Assembly: GCF_014283215.1 (NCBI RefSeq)
Contig: NZ_JACOMF010000005.1
Span: forward strand, 159,971 to 223,970
DNA: 64,000 nucleotides
Origin: Siccirubricoccus deserti
GTDB lineage: Bacteria > Pseudomonadota > Alphaproteobacteria > Acetobacterales > Acetobacteraceae
Reading direction: 5' to 3'
The notes beneath the pieces are model-generated. The model did not search any database, was not told the origin of the DNA, and worked only from the letters and a program-made list of their open reading frames with translations. The translations under genes were made by a program, and so were the position numbers. Below, piece by piece: positions 45,245 through 54,165 of the stretch; the first letter of the stretch is position 1, and each line of letters opens with the position of its first letter.

Positions 45245-46417
45245 ATGCCGTGGGTGACCGAACCCCTCGCCCTCTACCTGCACTGGCCCTTCTGCGCTGC
45301 GAAATGCCCCTATTGCGACTTCAACAGCCATGTGCGGGAGCGGATCGACAAGCCGCGCTTCCGTGCCGCCCTGCGGCAGGAGCTGGCCGGGGAGGCGGCG
45401 CGGGCCAATGCCGCTGGCCGACGGCCGCTGGCCAGCATCTTCTTCGGCGGCGGCACGCCGAGCCTGATGGAGCCGGAGACCGCCGCCGCCCTCATCGCCG
45501 ACGCCAGGGCGCTGTTCGACGCACCGGACGCGCTGGAAGTGACGCTGGAAGCCAACCCGACCAGCGTCGAGGCGGCGAAGCTGCGGGATTTCCGCGCCGC
45601 CGGGGTCAACCGCATCTCGCTTGGCGTGCAGGCGCTGGACGAGGCGGCGCTGCGCTTCCTCGGCCGGAAGCATGATGCGGCGCAGGCGCTGGCGGCGCTG
45701 GAGGCGGGGCGGGCGATCTTCCCGCGGCTCTCCTTCGACCTGATCTATGCCCGCCCCGGCCAGCCCGAGGCGGCCTGGCGGGCCGAGCTGCGGCAGGCGC
45801 TGGCGCTCGCCGCCGACCACCTCTCGCTCTACCAGCTGACCATCGAGCCGGGCACCCGCTTCGCCACCGAATACGCCCGCGGCGCCTTCACCCTGCCGGA
45901 TGCCGATGAGGCGGCGCGGCTCTACTGGGCAACGGTGGAAGAGGCAGGGCGCTTCGGGCTCGCCCCCTATGAGGTCTCGAACTACGCCAAGGCGGGCGCC
46001 GAGAGCCGGCACAACCTCGTCTACTGGCGCTATGGCGACTACCTCGGCATCGGCGCCGGGGCGCATCAGCGGCTGATGGTGGAGGGCCGGCTGCTGGCCG
46101 CCCGCCGCCACCGCGCGCCGGAGGAATGGCTGGCGCGGGTGGAACGGGATGGCCACGCCCGGACCGAGGAGGAGGCCCTTTCGCCGCGCGACCGGGCGCG
46201 GGAGGCACTGCTGATGGGGCTGCGCCTGGCCGAGGGCATCGACCCCGCCCGCCTCGCCGCCCGCAGCGGGATGACCCTGGCCGAGGCGGTGGACCCGGCG
46301 ATGCTCGCCGCCTGCCTTGACGAGAATTACCTGGAATGGACCGAGGCCGGCCGGCTGCGGGCGACCGACGAGGGGCGGATGCGGCTGGATGCCATGCTGC
46401 CGGTGCTGCTGCGCTGA
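45245..46417 (+). CDS. hemW: HemW-like radical SAM protein
   Basis: Radical SAM protein, formerly called oxygen-independent coproporphyrinogen oxidase-like, now regarded as a haem chaperone in several species. The [4Fe-4S]-binding CAAKCPYCDFNSH (CX3CX2C) is near residue 17. FFGGGTPSLM, LEANPTSVEAAKLRDFRAAGVNRISLGVQALD, YQLTIEPGTRF and YEVSNYAKAG follow. 390 residues, normal for HemW. It lies divergent from the rhodanese gene. Confidence 0.92.
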   Translation: MPWVTEPLALYLHWPFCAAKCPYCDFNSHVRERIDKPRFRAALRQELAGEAARANAAGRRPLASIFFGGGTPSLMEPETAAALIADARALFDAPDALEVTLEANPTSVEAAKLRDFRAAGVNRISLGVQALDEAALRFLGRKHDAAQALAALEAGRAIFPRLSFDLIYARPGQPEAAWRAELRQALALAADHLSLYQLTIEPGTRFATEYARGAFTLPDADEAARLYWATVEEAGRFGLAPYEVSNYAKAGAESRHNLVYWRYGDYLGIGAGAHQRLMVEGRLLAARRHRAPEEWLARVERDGHARTEEEALSPRDRAREALLMGLRLAEGIDPARLAARSGMTLAEAVDPAMLAACLDENYLEWTEAGRLRATDEGRMRLDAMLPVLLR

Positions 46418-46490
46418 AGGTGATCGGGCAGGTTACCGAAAAGCCCAGGCGTGGGCGGGCCTGAACCCGTGGAGCTACCAACCCTTGAAC

Positions 46491-46575
46491 CCGTCATGGC
46501 CGGACTTGATCCAGCCACCCCGGCCCCTGTTCTTACAACGGAATCGAATGCGCGGATCAACTCCGCGTATGACGG
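46491..46575. repeat. Palindromic intergenic repeat, copy 1
   Basis: CCGTCATGGCCGGACTTGAT at the left matches, in inverted form, ATCAACTCCGCGTATGACGG at the right. Inside the right half ATGCGCGGA/TCCGCGTAT forms its own stem. The same unit recurs at 63779-63855. Both lie between genes, like the REP elements common in alphaproteobacteria. Confidence 0.6.
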
Positions 46576-46723
46576 AGTGGGGGCAACTCCTGCCGGCCCG
46601 GCTCCGATGGTGTAGCGCGCCGGACCTCACCGCCCCTTGTCTTCTCCCCACCCGCTACAGTGGATTGCAGTCAGGTCCGAACGCCGCGCCGCTGAAGCCT
46701 GTTGCTTACAGAATGGATTCAAG

Positions 46724-46747
46724 CGGCCGGGCGTTCATGCCCGGCCG
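46724..46747 (-). terminator. rsmI terminator-like hairpin
   Basis: CGGCCGGGC and GCCCGGCCG pair (9 bp) around GTTCAT, ten bases after the rsmI stop on the minus strand. Confidence 0.55.
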
Positions 46748-46756
46748 AAATCCGCT

Positions 46757-47647
46757 CTACCCCCGCGCCAACTCCAGCGCCCTGGCATAGACCTGCTTGC
46801 GCGGTAGCCCGGTCGCCTCGGCCACCATCGCCGCGGCGTCGCGCACGCTCATCCCGGCGGCCAGCGCGCCGCGCAGCCTGTCCTCCAGCTCCGCCGCGCC
46901 CGCCGTCTCCGTCGGCGCCGGGCCGACCACCACGGCGACCTCGCCGCGCGCCGCCTCCCGGGCGTAATGTGCCGCCAACTCGGCCAGGGTGCCGCGGCGC
47001 ACCTCCTCGAAGCGCTTGGTCAGCTCCCGCGCCACCGCCGCCGGGCGGTCGGGGCCGAGCCCCTCGGCCAGCGCCGCCAGCATCTCCGCCAGCCGGTGCG
47101 GCGCCTCGTAAAAGATGGTGCTGGCGGAGAGCCCGGCGCGCTCCACCGCCCGCAGCCGGGCGACCTCCGCCGCCCGCGCCGCCGCCTTGCCGGGCAGGAA
47201 GCCGAGGAACAGGAAGGGGTGCGGCGGCAGGCCGGAAAGGGTCAGCGCCATCACCGCCGCATTCGGCCCGGGGATGGCCGAAACCGGCAGCCCGGCGGCG
47301 ATCGCCGCCCGCACCAGCCGGTAGCCGGGGTCGGAGACCAGGGGTGTGCCGGCGTCCGAGACCAGCACGATCCGTTCGCCCGCCCGCAGCCGGTTGAGCA
47401 CCCGGGGGGTCTGGTCATCCTCATTGTGCTCGTGCAGAGGGATCAGGGTCACCGAAACACCATGCCGCGCCAGCAACGCCCCGGTTACCCTGGTATCCTC
47501 GCAAAGGACCGCCGTGGCGTCGCGCAGCGCGGCCAGGGCGCGGGGCGAGAGATCGCCGAGGTTGCCGATCGGCGTCGCCACCAGCAGCAGGCCGGCTGGG
47601 TGCGCGACCGGCTCAAGGTCAGGAGGATCGTGTGTCACTTCAGTCAT
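46757..47647 (-). CDS. rsmI: 16S rRNA (cytidine-1402-2'-O)-methyltransferase
   Basis: Methylates the ribose of C1402 in the decoding centre. Motifs of the tetrapyrrole-methylase fold: LLLVATPIGNLGDLSPRALAALRDA, CEDTRVTGALLARHG, IVLVSDAGTPLVSDPGYRLVRAA and IPGPNAAVMALTLSGLP, with FYEAPHRLAEMLAAL after them. The C-terminal helix-turn-helix (SVRDAAAMVAEATGLPRKQVYARALEL) is typical. About 296 residues from ATG 47647; its first bases overlap the divergent lipoprotein gene by 16 bases. Confidence 0.95.
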   Translation of the reverse strand: MTEVTHDPPDLEPVAHPAGLLLVATPIGNLGDLSPRALAALRDATAVLCEDTRVTGALLARHGVSVTLIPLHEHNEDDQTPRVLNRLRAGERIVLVSDAGTPLVSDPGYRLVRAAIAAGLPVSAIPGPNAAVMALTLSGLPPHPFLFLGFLPGKAAARAAEVARLRAVERAGLSASTIFYEAPHRLAEMLAALAEGLGPDRPAAVARELTKRFEEVRRGTLAELAAHYAREAARGEVAVVVGPAPTETAGAAELEDRLRGALAAGMSVRDAAAMVAEATGLPRKQVYARALELARG

Positions 47648-48798
47648 GTTCCGCACCCCGGGCGGGTTTCCCCCGGCGATGGCTGCCGGCGCTGCTGCTC
47701 CTGCTATCTCCGCTGGCTGCCTGCGCCCCGCAAGCCCCGCGCTACGCCGCCCCGGTCTTCGTCGCCCCGGCAGCGATGCAGGAGGCGCCGCGCGGCCGGG
47801 TCGGGCTGCTGCTGCCGCTGTCCGGCGCCAACCGGCAGCTCGGCCAGGCGATGCTGAACGCCAGCCAGCTGGCGCTGTTCGACCAGGGCGACCGCAGCAT
47901 CGAATTCCTGCCCAAGGACACCAGCGGCACCGCGAATGGCGCGGCGGAAGCGGCCCGCAGCGCCATCGCCGAGGGCGCCCGCGCCCTGGCCGGGCCGCTG
48001 ACCCTCGGCGAGACCGCCGCCGCCGCGGGCCCGGCCCGCGCCGCCCGGGCGCCGCTGATCGCCTTCACCAGCGATGCGGCGCAGGCCGGCGGCGGGGTCT
48101 GGGTGCTCGGCATGACGCCGACGGAGCAGGCGGAGCGGATGGCCGGCGCCGCCGCCATGGACGGGGCGCGACGAATCGGCTTGCTGGCGCCGGACGACGA
48201 GTTCGGCCGCCGCCTGGCCGCGGCGCTGCGGACCAGGTTGCCGGCGCTCGGCCTGCCGCCGCCCTTCGTCCAGCTGCATCCGCGGCTCGGCGACAGCGCC
48301 CAGGCGGCGCGGACGCTGGCCGAGCAGGCCGGGCCGGAGGGGCTGGACGCGGTACTGCTCGGCCTCGGCGGGGAGCGGGCGCGCACGGCGGCGGCGGCGC
48401 TGGCAGCGGCGTTGCCGACCCGGCCGCGCTTCCTCGGCATTGCAACCTGGGGCACCGACCCGGGGCTGGCACAGGAGCCGGCGCTGGTCGATGCCTGGTT
48501 CCCTGGCCCCGACCCGGCGATCCGGGCGCAATTCGACTCCCGCTACCAGGCAGCTTTCGGTGAGCGGCCGCCGCCGCTGGCGGGCATCGCCTATGACGCC
48601 GCAGCGCTGGCCAGCCGCAGCCTGCGCGACGGCATCGGCTCGCCGCCGGTGGGGGAGGCGCTGCTCGGTGCCGACGGGCCGATCCGGCTGACCCCCGATG
48701 GGCTAGCCCAGCGCGGGCTGGCGATCTTCGCGGTCGATCCCTCCGGCGAGCCGCGGCTGATCCAGCCGGCGCCGGTGCCCGGCGCGCCGGGAACATGA
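47632..48798 (+). CDS. LpoA-like penicillin-binding-protein activator lipoprotein
   Basis: Probable outer-membrane lipoprotein that stimulates a peptidoglycan synthase. Lipobox SPLAAC with Cys near residue 31; the rest is a type I periplasmic-binding fold (GRVGLLLPLSGANRQLGQAMLNASQLALFD, ALAGPLTLGETAAAA, GVWVLGMTPTEQAERMAGAAAMDGARRIGLLAPDDEFGRRLA). 388 residues. GTG 47632 has AGGAGG five bases upstream. It lies divergent from rsmI, a conserved pairing with LpoA/YraM-type genes, and their 5' ends overlap. Confidence 0.85.
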   Translation: MSLQSCSAPRAGFPRRWLPALLLLLSPLAACAPQAPRYAAPVFVAPAAMQEAPRGRVGLLLPLSGANRQLGQAMLNASQLALFDQGDRSIEFLPKDTSGTANGAAEAARSAIAEGARALAGPLTLGETAAAAGPARAARAPLIAFTSDAAQAGGGVWVLGMTPTEQAERMAGAAAMDGARRIGLLAPDDEFGRRLAAALRTRLPALGLPPPFVQLHPRLGDSAQAARTLAEQAGPEGLDAVLLGLGGERARTAAAALAAALPTRPRFLGIATWGTDPGLAQEPALVDAWFPGPDPAIRAQFDSRYQAAFGERPPPLAGIAYDAAALASRSLRDGIGSPPVGEALLGADGPIRLTPDGLAQRGLAIFAVDPSGEPRLIQPAPVPGAPGT

Positions 48799-48991
48799 TT
48801 CGGATGGCCCTGAACCCGAACAGGCTCAGGTCTCCCTCGGGCGCCGGGCGCAAGCGCTTGGTTCGCTGGACTTCGCGCCATCGGGCGTGGCGCGCGGAAG
48901 CGCGCCCGGGCCTGTCAGGCGGCCGGTCCGTTGGCGTGAGCTTGGCCGCGCTCCAGGGCCGGGAAGCCGAAGCCGTGGCTCCGGCCGGCTG

Positions 48992-50386
48992 ATGCGGCGG
49001 GGGCAGATCTTTCGGGTGCTGAGGGCCGCCGGGCTGATCGGCGGAGTACCGTGGGTGGTGCTGCTGGCGCTGATGCTGGGGGGCGCGCTGGAGTGGCGCG
49101 CCGGACTGCTGGCGATCCTCGCCTGCAGCATCGGCGCGCTGGGGTTGGCGCGGATCTGGATCGGCAACCTGGCGGGGTTGGCGGATTCGCTGCGCCGTGC
49201 CGCTGCCGAGGATGGCAGGCTGGTGCCGCCCTCCACCACCCCGCTATTGCCGGCGGTGGCGGAGATCAGCGACGGCGTCGCCCGCCTTGCCCGCACCCTG
49301 GCGGAACGCGCCGAGCTGGTCGGGCGAATGCGGCGCGCCGATGAGGCGATCGTCGAGACCTTGCCCGATCCGCTGCTGGTGCTCTCCCCGGCGCGGCTGC
49401 CGCTGCGTGCCAATGCCGCGGCGCGGGCGCTGTTCGGTGTCGGGCCCGGGCGCGGGAGCGTCGCCGGGGCGGGCGACATCGCCGCGCTGCTGCGCCATCC
49501 GGTGCTGGCAGCGGCGGTGGACCGGGCGCTGGCCGAGCAGCGGGCGCAGACCGCCGACCTGGTGCTGCCGGTGCCGGTGCTGCGCGAGATTGCCGCCCAG
49601 GTGATCCCAATGGAGCCGGCGCTGGCCGATGGCGGCCGCATCGTCATCCTGCTGTCCGACCGGTCGCGGGAGCGGGCGGTGGAGCGGATGCGGGCGGATT
49701 TCGTCGCCAATGCCAGCCATGAGCTACGCACCCCGCTGGCCAGCCTGATCGGCTTCATCGAGACGCTGCGCGGCCCGGCAGAGGATGACCCGGCGGCGCG
49801 GCAGCGTTTCCTCGGCATCATGGCCGAGCAGTCGGAACGCATGCAGCGGCTGATCGACGACCTGCTCGGCCTGTCGCGCATCGCGCTGACCGAGCACCAG
49901 CCGCCGACCGGCCGCGCGGTGCTGGCGGCGATCGCCCAGGCCGAGGCGGAGGCGCTGGAGCCGCTGTTCCGCAGCCGCGGCATCACCCTGACCCAGGCGC
50001 TGGACGATGCGGCGGTGGCGGCACCGGCGGATGCCGAACAACTCGCCCAGGTGGTGCGCAACCTGCTGGAGAATGCGGTGCGGCATGGCCGCGAGGGCGG
50101 CCAGGTACAGCTTTCGGCTGGCCCCGGTGGGCGTCAGGGCGGCCGGGAGGGCGTGATGCTGGCGGTGAGCGACGACGGCCCCGGCATCCCGCGCGAGCAC
50201 ATCCCCCGGCTGACCGAGCGCTTCTACCGGGTGGACACCGGTCGGTCGCGCAGGGCAGGGGGCACCGGCCTGGGGCTGGCGATCGTCAAGCACATCGTCA
50301 ACCGTCACCGCGGGCAGCTGCATATCGACAGCGAGGAAGGCCAGGGGGCGACCTTCCGGGTGTGGCTGCCGGCCGAGCAGCGGTAG
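48992..50386 (+). CDS. PhoR-like sensor histidine kinase
   Basis: Membrane sensor of a two-component system. Two N-terminal helices (residues ~10-50), a PAS-like domain (EAIVETLPDPLLVLSPARLPLRANAAARALFG), then HisKA with ANASHELRTPLASLIGF (phospho-His) and HATPase_c with RNLLENAVRHG (N box), SDDGPGIPREHI (G1), FYRVDTGRSRRAGGTGLGLAIVKH (G2). 464 residues. ATG 48992 follows a purine-poor region. No response regulator, phoU or pst gene is near, so the partner is encoded elsewhere. Confidence 0.9.
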   Translation: MRRGQIFRVLRAAGLIGGVPWVVLLALMLGGALEWRAGLLAILACSIGALGLARIWIGNLAGLADSLRRAAAEDGRLVPPSTTPLLPAVAEISDGVARLARTLAERAELVGRMRRADEAIVETLPDPLLVLSPARLPLRANAAARALFGVGPGRGSVAGAGDIAALLRHPVLAAAVDRALAEQRAQTADLVLPVPVLREIAAQVIPMEPALADGGRIVILLSDRSRERAVERMRADFVANASHELRTPLASLIGFIETLRGPAEDDPAARQRFLGIMAEQSERMQRLIDDLLGLSRIALTEHQPPTGRAVLAAIAQAEAEALEPLFRSRGITLTQALDDAAVAAPADAEQLAQVVRNLLENAVRHGREGGQVQLSAGPGGRQGGREGVMLAVSDDGPGIPREHIPRLTERFYRVDTGRSRRAGGTGLGLAIVKHIVNRHRGQLHIDSEEGQGATFRVWLPAEQR

Positions 50387-50402
50387 GGGAAGGCCGAAGC
50401 AA

Positions 50403-50597
50403 CCGGTCCGAGCGCGCTTCCGCGCCCCGGGCCAGCATGGCGCGCCAGAACGCCGCAGATTCGGCCAGCTCCGCGGCGGAGAGGTCGCAGGCGAAGACCC
50501 GTTCGCCGAGGGCGGCGAAGCGCTGTGCGATGGCGCGGCAGAAGCCATGGTCGGCACCGGTGACAGCGACCGTTACCCCGCCGAAGCGGATGTTCAG
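50403..50597 (-). pseudogene. Remnant of a short-chain dehydrogenase (N-terminal fragment)
   Basis: In the gap after the ketopantoate-reductase-like gene the minus strand reads NIRFGGVTVAVTGADHGF, then CRAIAQRFAALGERVFACDL and SAAELAE. This is the classic SDR nucleotide-binding start (TGxxxGxxxA, then an acidic residue after strand 2). It has no ATG (the expected codon is CTG, overlapping the previous stop) and loses similarity after ~60 residues where the kinase gene ends. About two-thirds of a typical SDR is missing. Confidence 0.65.
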
Positions 50598-51613
50598 GCC
50601 CGCGCCAGCTCCGGCAGGTTGGCATCATCCATCGGCCGGGTGCCGGCCTCGCATTCATGGATCATCGCCACCAGCCGATCGACCAGCGGGCAGGCGATGC
50701 CGTGCCTCGCGCCGATGGCGGAGATCGGCGCGATCTGCGCATCGGCCTCCGTCCTCCGCTTCCGGACCCAGAGGTCGCGCCAGATGCCGCTATGGGTCTT
50801 GGCGCTCGGCCGATTGAAGGCGACCATCTCGCGCAGCGCGGCGCGGGCCTCCGCCTCGGTGGCGCCCGGCAGGAAGCCGGCGGGGTTGAAGGGGGCGAAG
50901 GCCAATGGCCGCACGCCTTCCGCCAGCGCGACGCGCATCACCTCCCCAACCAGGGCGCGGAACAGCGGCACCAGCTCAGCGCGGTCGAGACAATCGGCGA
51001 TGCCCTTCTCGCCCAGCGCCTGGGAGAAGAGTAGCGCGAGGTAGCCGAGCTTGCCCCAGAGATACCCCCAGATCTCCCGGGTCAGCACCGCATCCGGCTC
51101 GAAGTCGCGCAGCAGCGCGTGCAGGGCGGCAAGGCGCGGCGTCTCGGCGCCGTCGATCTCGCCGACCACCACCGGGCCGCGGTTGCCGTAGACGATGCGG
51201 CCGGGTGCATGCCAGTCGGCGCCGTAGTTGATGAAGGCGCCCATGGTGCGCGGCGCGCCGACGATCGGCGCGATCAGCGTTTCGCAGAGGCCGTTCTGCA
51301 GCGACAGCACGTAGCCGTCCTCGGCCAGGTGCGGCAGCAGGGCGCGGCAGGCGGCCTCGGTGTGCTGCGCCTTCACCGCCAGGAAGATGTGGGAATAGCG
51401 GCCCTGCAGCGCATCCGGCGTGAAGGCGGGCGCGGTGACGGTGAACCGCGCCACCGGCCCTTCGATGGATAAGCCCCGCGCCGGGTCGCGGATCGCCGCG
51501 ACATGCTCCGGCACGAGGTCGACGAAATGCACCGCATGCCCGGCGCGAACCAGAAAGGCGCCGGCGGTGCCGCCGATGGCGCCCGCACCCCAGATCAGGA
51601 TCGGTTCCGCCAT
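50594..51613 (-). CDS. Ketopantoate reductase family protein
   Basis: NADPH-dependent 2-oxoacid reductase of the ApbA/PanE fold. The start IWGAGAIGGTAGAFLVRAGHAVHFVD is the GxGxxG dinucleotide motif. VKAQHTEAACRALLPHL (catalytic Lys), LQNGLCETLIAPIVG and the C-terminal helices with GKLGYLALLFSQALGEKG follow. 339 residues, about 40 longer than PanE, so a paralogue with another substrate is likely. ATG 51613 is used. An SDR remnant begins directly after its stop. Confidence 0.85.
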   Translation of the reverse strand: MAEPILIWGAGAIGGTAGAFLVRAGHAVHFVDLVPEHVAAIRDPARGLSIEGPVARFTVTAPAFTPDALQGRYSHIFLAVKAQHTEAACRALLPHLAEDGYVLSLQNGLCETLIAPIVGAPRTMGAFINYGADWHAPGRIVYGNRGPVVVGEIDGAETPRLAALHALLRDFEPDAVLTREIWGYLWGKLGYLALLFSQALGEKGIADCLDRAELVPLFRALVGEVMRVALAEGVRPLAFAPFNPAGFLPGATEAEARAALREMVAFNRPSAKTHSGIWRDLWVRKRRTEADAQIAPISAIGARHGIACPLVDRLVAMIHECEAGTRPMDDANLPELARA

Positions 51614-51663
51614 CGCCTTGTCCTCCGCCTGAAGCGGAGACGGTAACGCCCGCCGGCCCCGCG

Positions 51664-52674
51664 TCAACCGGCGGCGGCTTCGTTGCCGTCACGCCAGGCG
51701 ATCAGGCGGCGCAGCCCCTCGCGCATGGTGACCTCCGGCGTCCAGCCGATGGTGCGCGCCGCTTCCTCATGCGCGATGCGGAAGGCGCCGCCGGAGGTCA
51801 GCCGGACCTTGCCGTCATTGCCGACGAACTCCGGCGCCGGCCCGCCGCCGGCCAGCTCCGTCACCAGCCTCACCAGTTCCAGCGTGGTGATCGGCTCGGG
51901 GCCGGAGGTGTTCACCGCAACATCCGTCGCGGCACTTTCAAAAGCCATGCGGTTGGCCCGGGCCAGGTCGCCGACATAGACGAAATGCTTGGTCTCGCTG
52001 CCGTCGCCGAAGACCTGCGGTGGCTCGCCACGGCGGACCTTGTCCATCGTCTCGATGATGTAGAGGGCGTTGGCGGCGCGGTAGTGCTGACGTTCGCCAT
52101 ACACCGTGGAATAGCGCAGCACGACGTAATCCTGGCCCCATTTGCGGAAGGCGTCGCGGCAGAGCTGCTCGCCGATGATCTTGCTGGCGCCGTAGAGGAT
52201 GGCGGCCGGCGGTGCGCCCATGCTGTGGAAGGGGGTGCTCTCGACCAGCTCGCCGGCCACGCCGGGGCCGTAGCCATAGGTGGCGTTGGAGGAGGCGAAG
52301 ACGACCTTCCGCACCTTGTTGACGCGGCAGGCTTCCAGCACGTTCTGCACGCCGCGGATGTTCACATCGAGCCCGCCCCAGGGGTCGCGGTCCATCGAGA
52401 GGGTCATGTAGGCGGCAAGCTGCAGCACGCCGGCGGCACCTTCCGTCACGCGCAGCAGCTCGGCGATGCGCATCACGTCGCCGCGCACGAGCTTCAGCCG
52501 CGGGTGGTCCTGCAGATGGGCGATGGCGGCATTGGAGCCGAAGGCGAAATTATCGAACAGCACCACCTCGGCGGCGCCATGGTCCAGCAGCTCCCCGGCG
52601 GTGGCCGAGCCGACCAGGCTGGCGCCGCCGATGATGACGAAGCGGTTCCCGGCGATGGGGACGGAGGCGGACAT
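51664..52674 (-). CDS. NAD-dependent epimerase/dehydratase (UDP-sugar type)
   Basis: Extended SDR acting on nucleotide sugars or related substrates. Nucleotide motif FVIIGGASLVGSATAGELLDHG (slightly degenerate GGxxxxG), DNFAFGSNAAI, RGDVMRIAEL, FASSNATYG and the catalytic YGASKIIGEQL. 336 residues from ATG 52674, which has GGGAG eight bases upstream. Adjacent to the ketopantoate-reductase-like gene on the same strand, 50 bases apart. Whether it epimerises or dehydrates is not decidable. Confidence 0.88.
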   Translation of the reverse strand: MSASVPIAGNRFVIIGGASLVGSATAGELLDHGAAEVVLFDNFAFGSNAAIAHLQDHPRLKLVRGDVMRIAELLRVTEGAAGVLQLAAYMTLSMDRDPWGGLDVNIRGVQNVLEACRVNKVRKVVFASSNATYGYGPGVAGELVESTPFHSMGAPPAAILYGASKIIGEQLCRDAFRKWGQDYVVLRYSTVYGERQHYRAANALYIIETMDKVRRGEPPQVFGDGSETKHFVYVGDLARANRMAFESAATDVAVNTSGPEPITTLELVRLVTELAGGGPAPEFVGNDGKVRLTSGGAFRIAHEEAARTIGWTPEVTMREGLRRLIAWRDGNEAAAG

Positions 52675-52777
52675 GCGATTCACTCCCGGTAATCCTGTTC
52701 AGCGCATCCAAGCGCGGCTGAGGGCAGCGGGAAAGGCCCCCTGCGGCAAGCCACGGCGCGGCCTGCGCCTGAAGACC

Positions 52778-53350
52778 TCAGCGTGCCGCCAGCCGCCGCG
52801 GTGGCGGTGGCCGGGGCGGCGGCAAGGGCAGCGCCGTGTTGGTCACCCAGAGGCCGAGATGGTGCAGCGCCTCCCGTGGGTCGGGACGGGCCGGCAACTG
52901 CGACCAGGCGGTCAGCAGCACCAGCGCCACCACCAGCGGCTCGAAGGGTGAGCCGGTACGGCAGAGCGGCAAGGCCCAGGTGCCGCGCAGCGGCCAAGCC
53001 AGGCGCAGCCCGCCCGGCGTCAGCAGATCCGCGGCCAGATGGCTCAGATAGCCGACCATCAGCGGGGCGGTGAGGTGCTGCGGCAGGGCGGCGTGCTGCA
53101 CCAGCATGCCGCAGCCGACCAACGCCAGCAGGGAATGGGTCACGCCGCGATGCCCGAACACCGCGGCGATGATGGTGGAGACCGGGCGGAGCCGGCGCCC
53201 CACCCAGGATTTCGGATGGTCGATGTCCGGCAGCAGCCCGCCGAGGACGGCCAGCGCCAGCCCGACAGGGTCCAGCGGCGGCTGGTCGAACTGCGGCGCC
53301 GCGATCAGCCAGGCGGCTGCCCCGAGGGCGATATGGGAGCCTGCCAGCAT
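52778..53350 (-). CDS. YdjM-like membrane-bound metal-dependent hydrolase
   Basis: An integral membrane protein of 190 residues with about four helices. The metal motifs of the DUF457/YdjM family are visible: AGSHIALGAAA, LPDIDHPKSWVGRR, FGHRGVTHSLLALVG and YLSHLAADLLTPGG, with His and Asp residues facing the same side. E. coli YdjM is LexA-controlled; I see no SOS box here. The Pro/Arg-rich tail (PPPRPPPPRR) is unusual. Confidence 0.82.
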   Translation of the reverse strand: MLAGSHIALGAAAWLIAAPQFDQPPLDPVGLALAVLGGLLPDIDHPKSWVGRRLRPVSTIIAAVFGHRGVTHSLLALVGCGMLVQHAALPQHLTAPLMVGYLSHLAADLLTPGGLRLAWPLRGTWALPLCRTGSPFEPLVVALVLLTAWSQLPARPDPREALHHLGLWVTNTALPLPPPRPPPPRRLAAR

Positions 53351-53529
53351 TGCCTGAGAACAGCCTACCCCATGGCGGATCGGCGCCGCCCGGCACCATC
53401 TCCCTCATCCGCCAGAATCAGGAGCAACGCCAGGATCTTCGGCAAGGAAATTCATATTTTGCACGAAGTGGCGATCAGGCGGGAGCATCAGGCCTTCCCG
53501 CAACACCGCGATGCGGCCTGCGCGGGGCC

Positions 53530-54162
53530 TCAGCCTTCCCCCGTGGCCGCCCGCAGCGCCACCAGGAAACGCTCGGCGGCCAGCTCGGGCGGCCAGGGGC
53601 GCCAGGCCTCCTCGCCGAACCCCGCGAGTGGATCGGCCGTCATCACCGCGGCACGAATGCCGAGCGTGCTGCGCACCTCTTCCCGGGTCCAGCCGGCGAC
53701 ATGCACCGCCTCGGCCGCCGCCAGCGCGATGTCGCACAGCTTGTGGTCGCGCTTGCTCTCCGCGGTCCATGGCGGCAGCGCGTAGCGTAGCGCCACCGCC
53801 GCCTGCAGCCGCGCCTGCAGATCGGCGAAGCCCGCGCCGAGGAAGGGCTTCAGCGGAGAGATGCAATCGAAGCCGAGCAGCCCTTCCTCGGCATCATGCA
53901 GCAGCTCCCGCCGCTGCTCCGCCAGGGTCAGCCCAGCCCGGCTGCGCGACCGGCACAGCGCCAGCACCGCCAGCGAATGCTGCGCGACCGAAAGCGGCGC
54001 GCCCGGCCAGATCGAATGCCCGCCCCAGCGGAAGGTGCGTGACAGGCCGATCGCCAGATCCTCATCGGTCCAGTCGAAGGGCGTTGGCGCCAGCAGGTCA
54101 AGCCGGCGGCCGGAGGGCAGGCGGACCCAGGCGCGAGCGGGGATGCGCGCCGGGGCCGCCAT
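53530..54162 (-). CDS. HD-domain phosphohydrolase (YfbR-like)
   Basis: Metal-dependent phosphohydrolase, 210 residues. The HD pattern is HSIWPGAPLSVAQHSLAVLALC (first His), then ELLHDAEEGLLGFD (HD pair), with a late KLCDIALAAAEAVHV (Asp). This is close to YfbR-type 5'-nucleotidases. The upstream 180 bases hold no clear feature besides an AT-rich stretch near 53450. It lies four bases downstream of the MBL gene on the same strand. Confidence 0.8.
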   Translation of the reverse strand: MAAPARIPARAWVRLPSGRRLDLLAPTPFDWTDEDLAIGLSRTFRWGGHSIWPGAPLSVAQHSLAVLALCRSRSRAGLTLAEQRRELLHDAEEGLLGFDCISPLKPFLGAGFADLQARLQAAVALRYALPPWTAESKRDHKLCDIALAAAEAVHVAGWTREEVRSTLGIRAAVMTADPLAGFGEEAWRPWPPELAAERFLVALRAATGEG

Positions 54163-54165
54163 GGG

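Larger units (their letters stand above)
46418..46756. other. Intergenic region between convergent hemW and rsmI
   Basis: 340 bases. It contains the palindromic repeat (46491-46575) and the rsmI terminator (46724-46747). I see no coding sequence or other motif. Confidence 0.5.
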
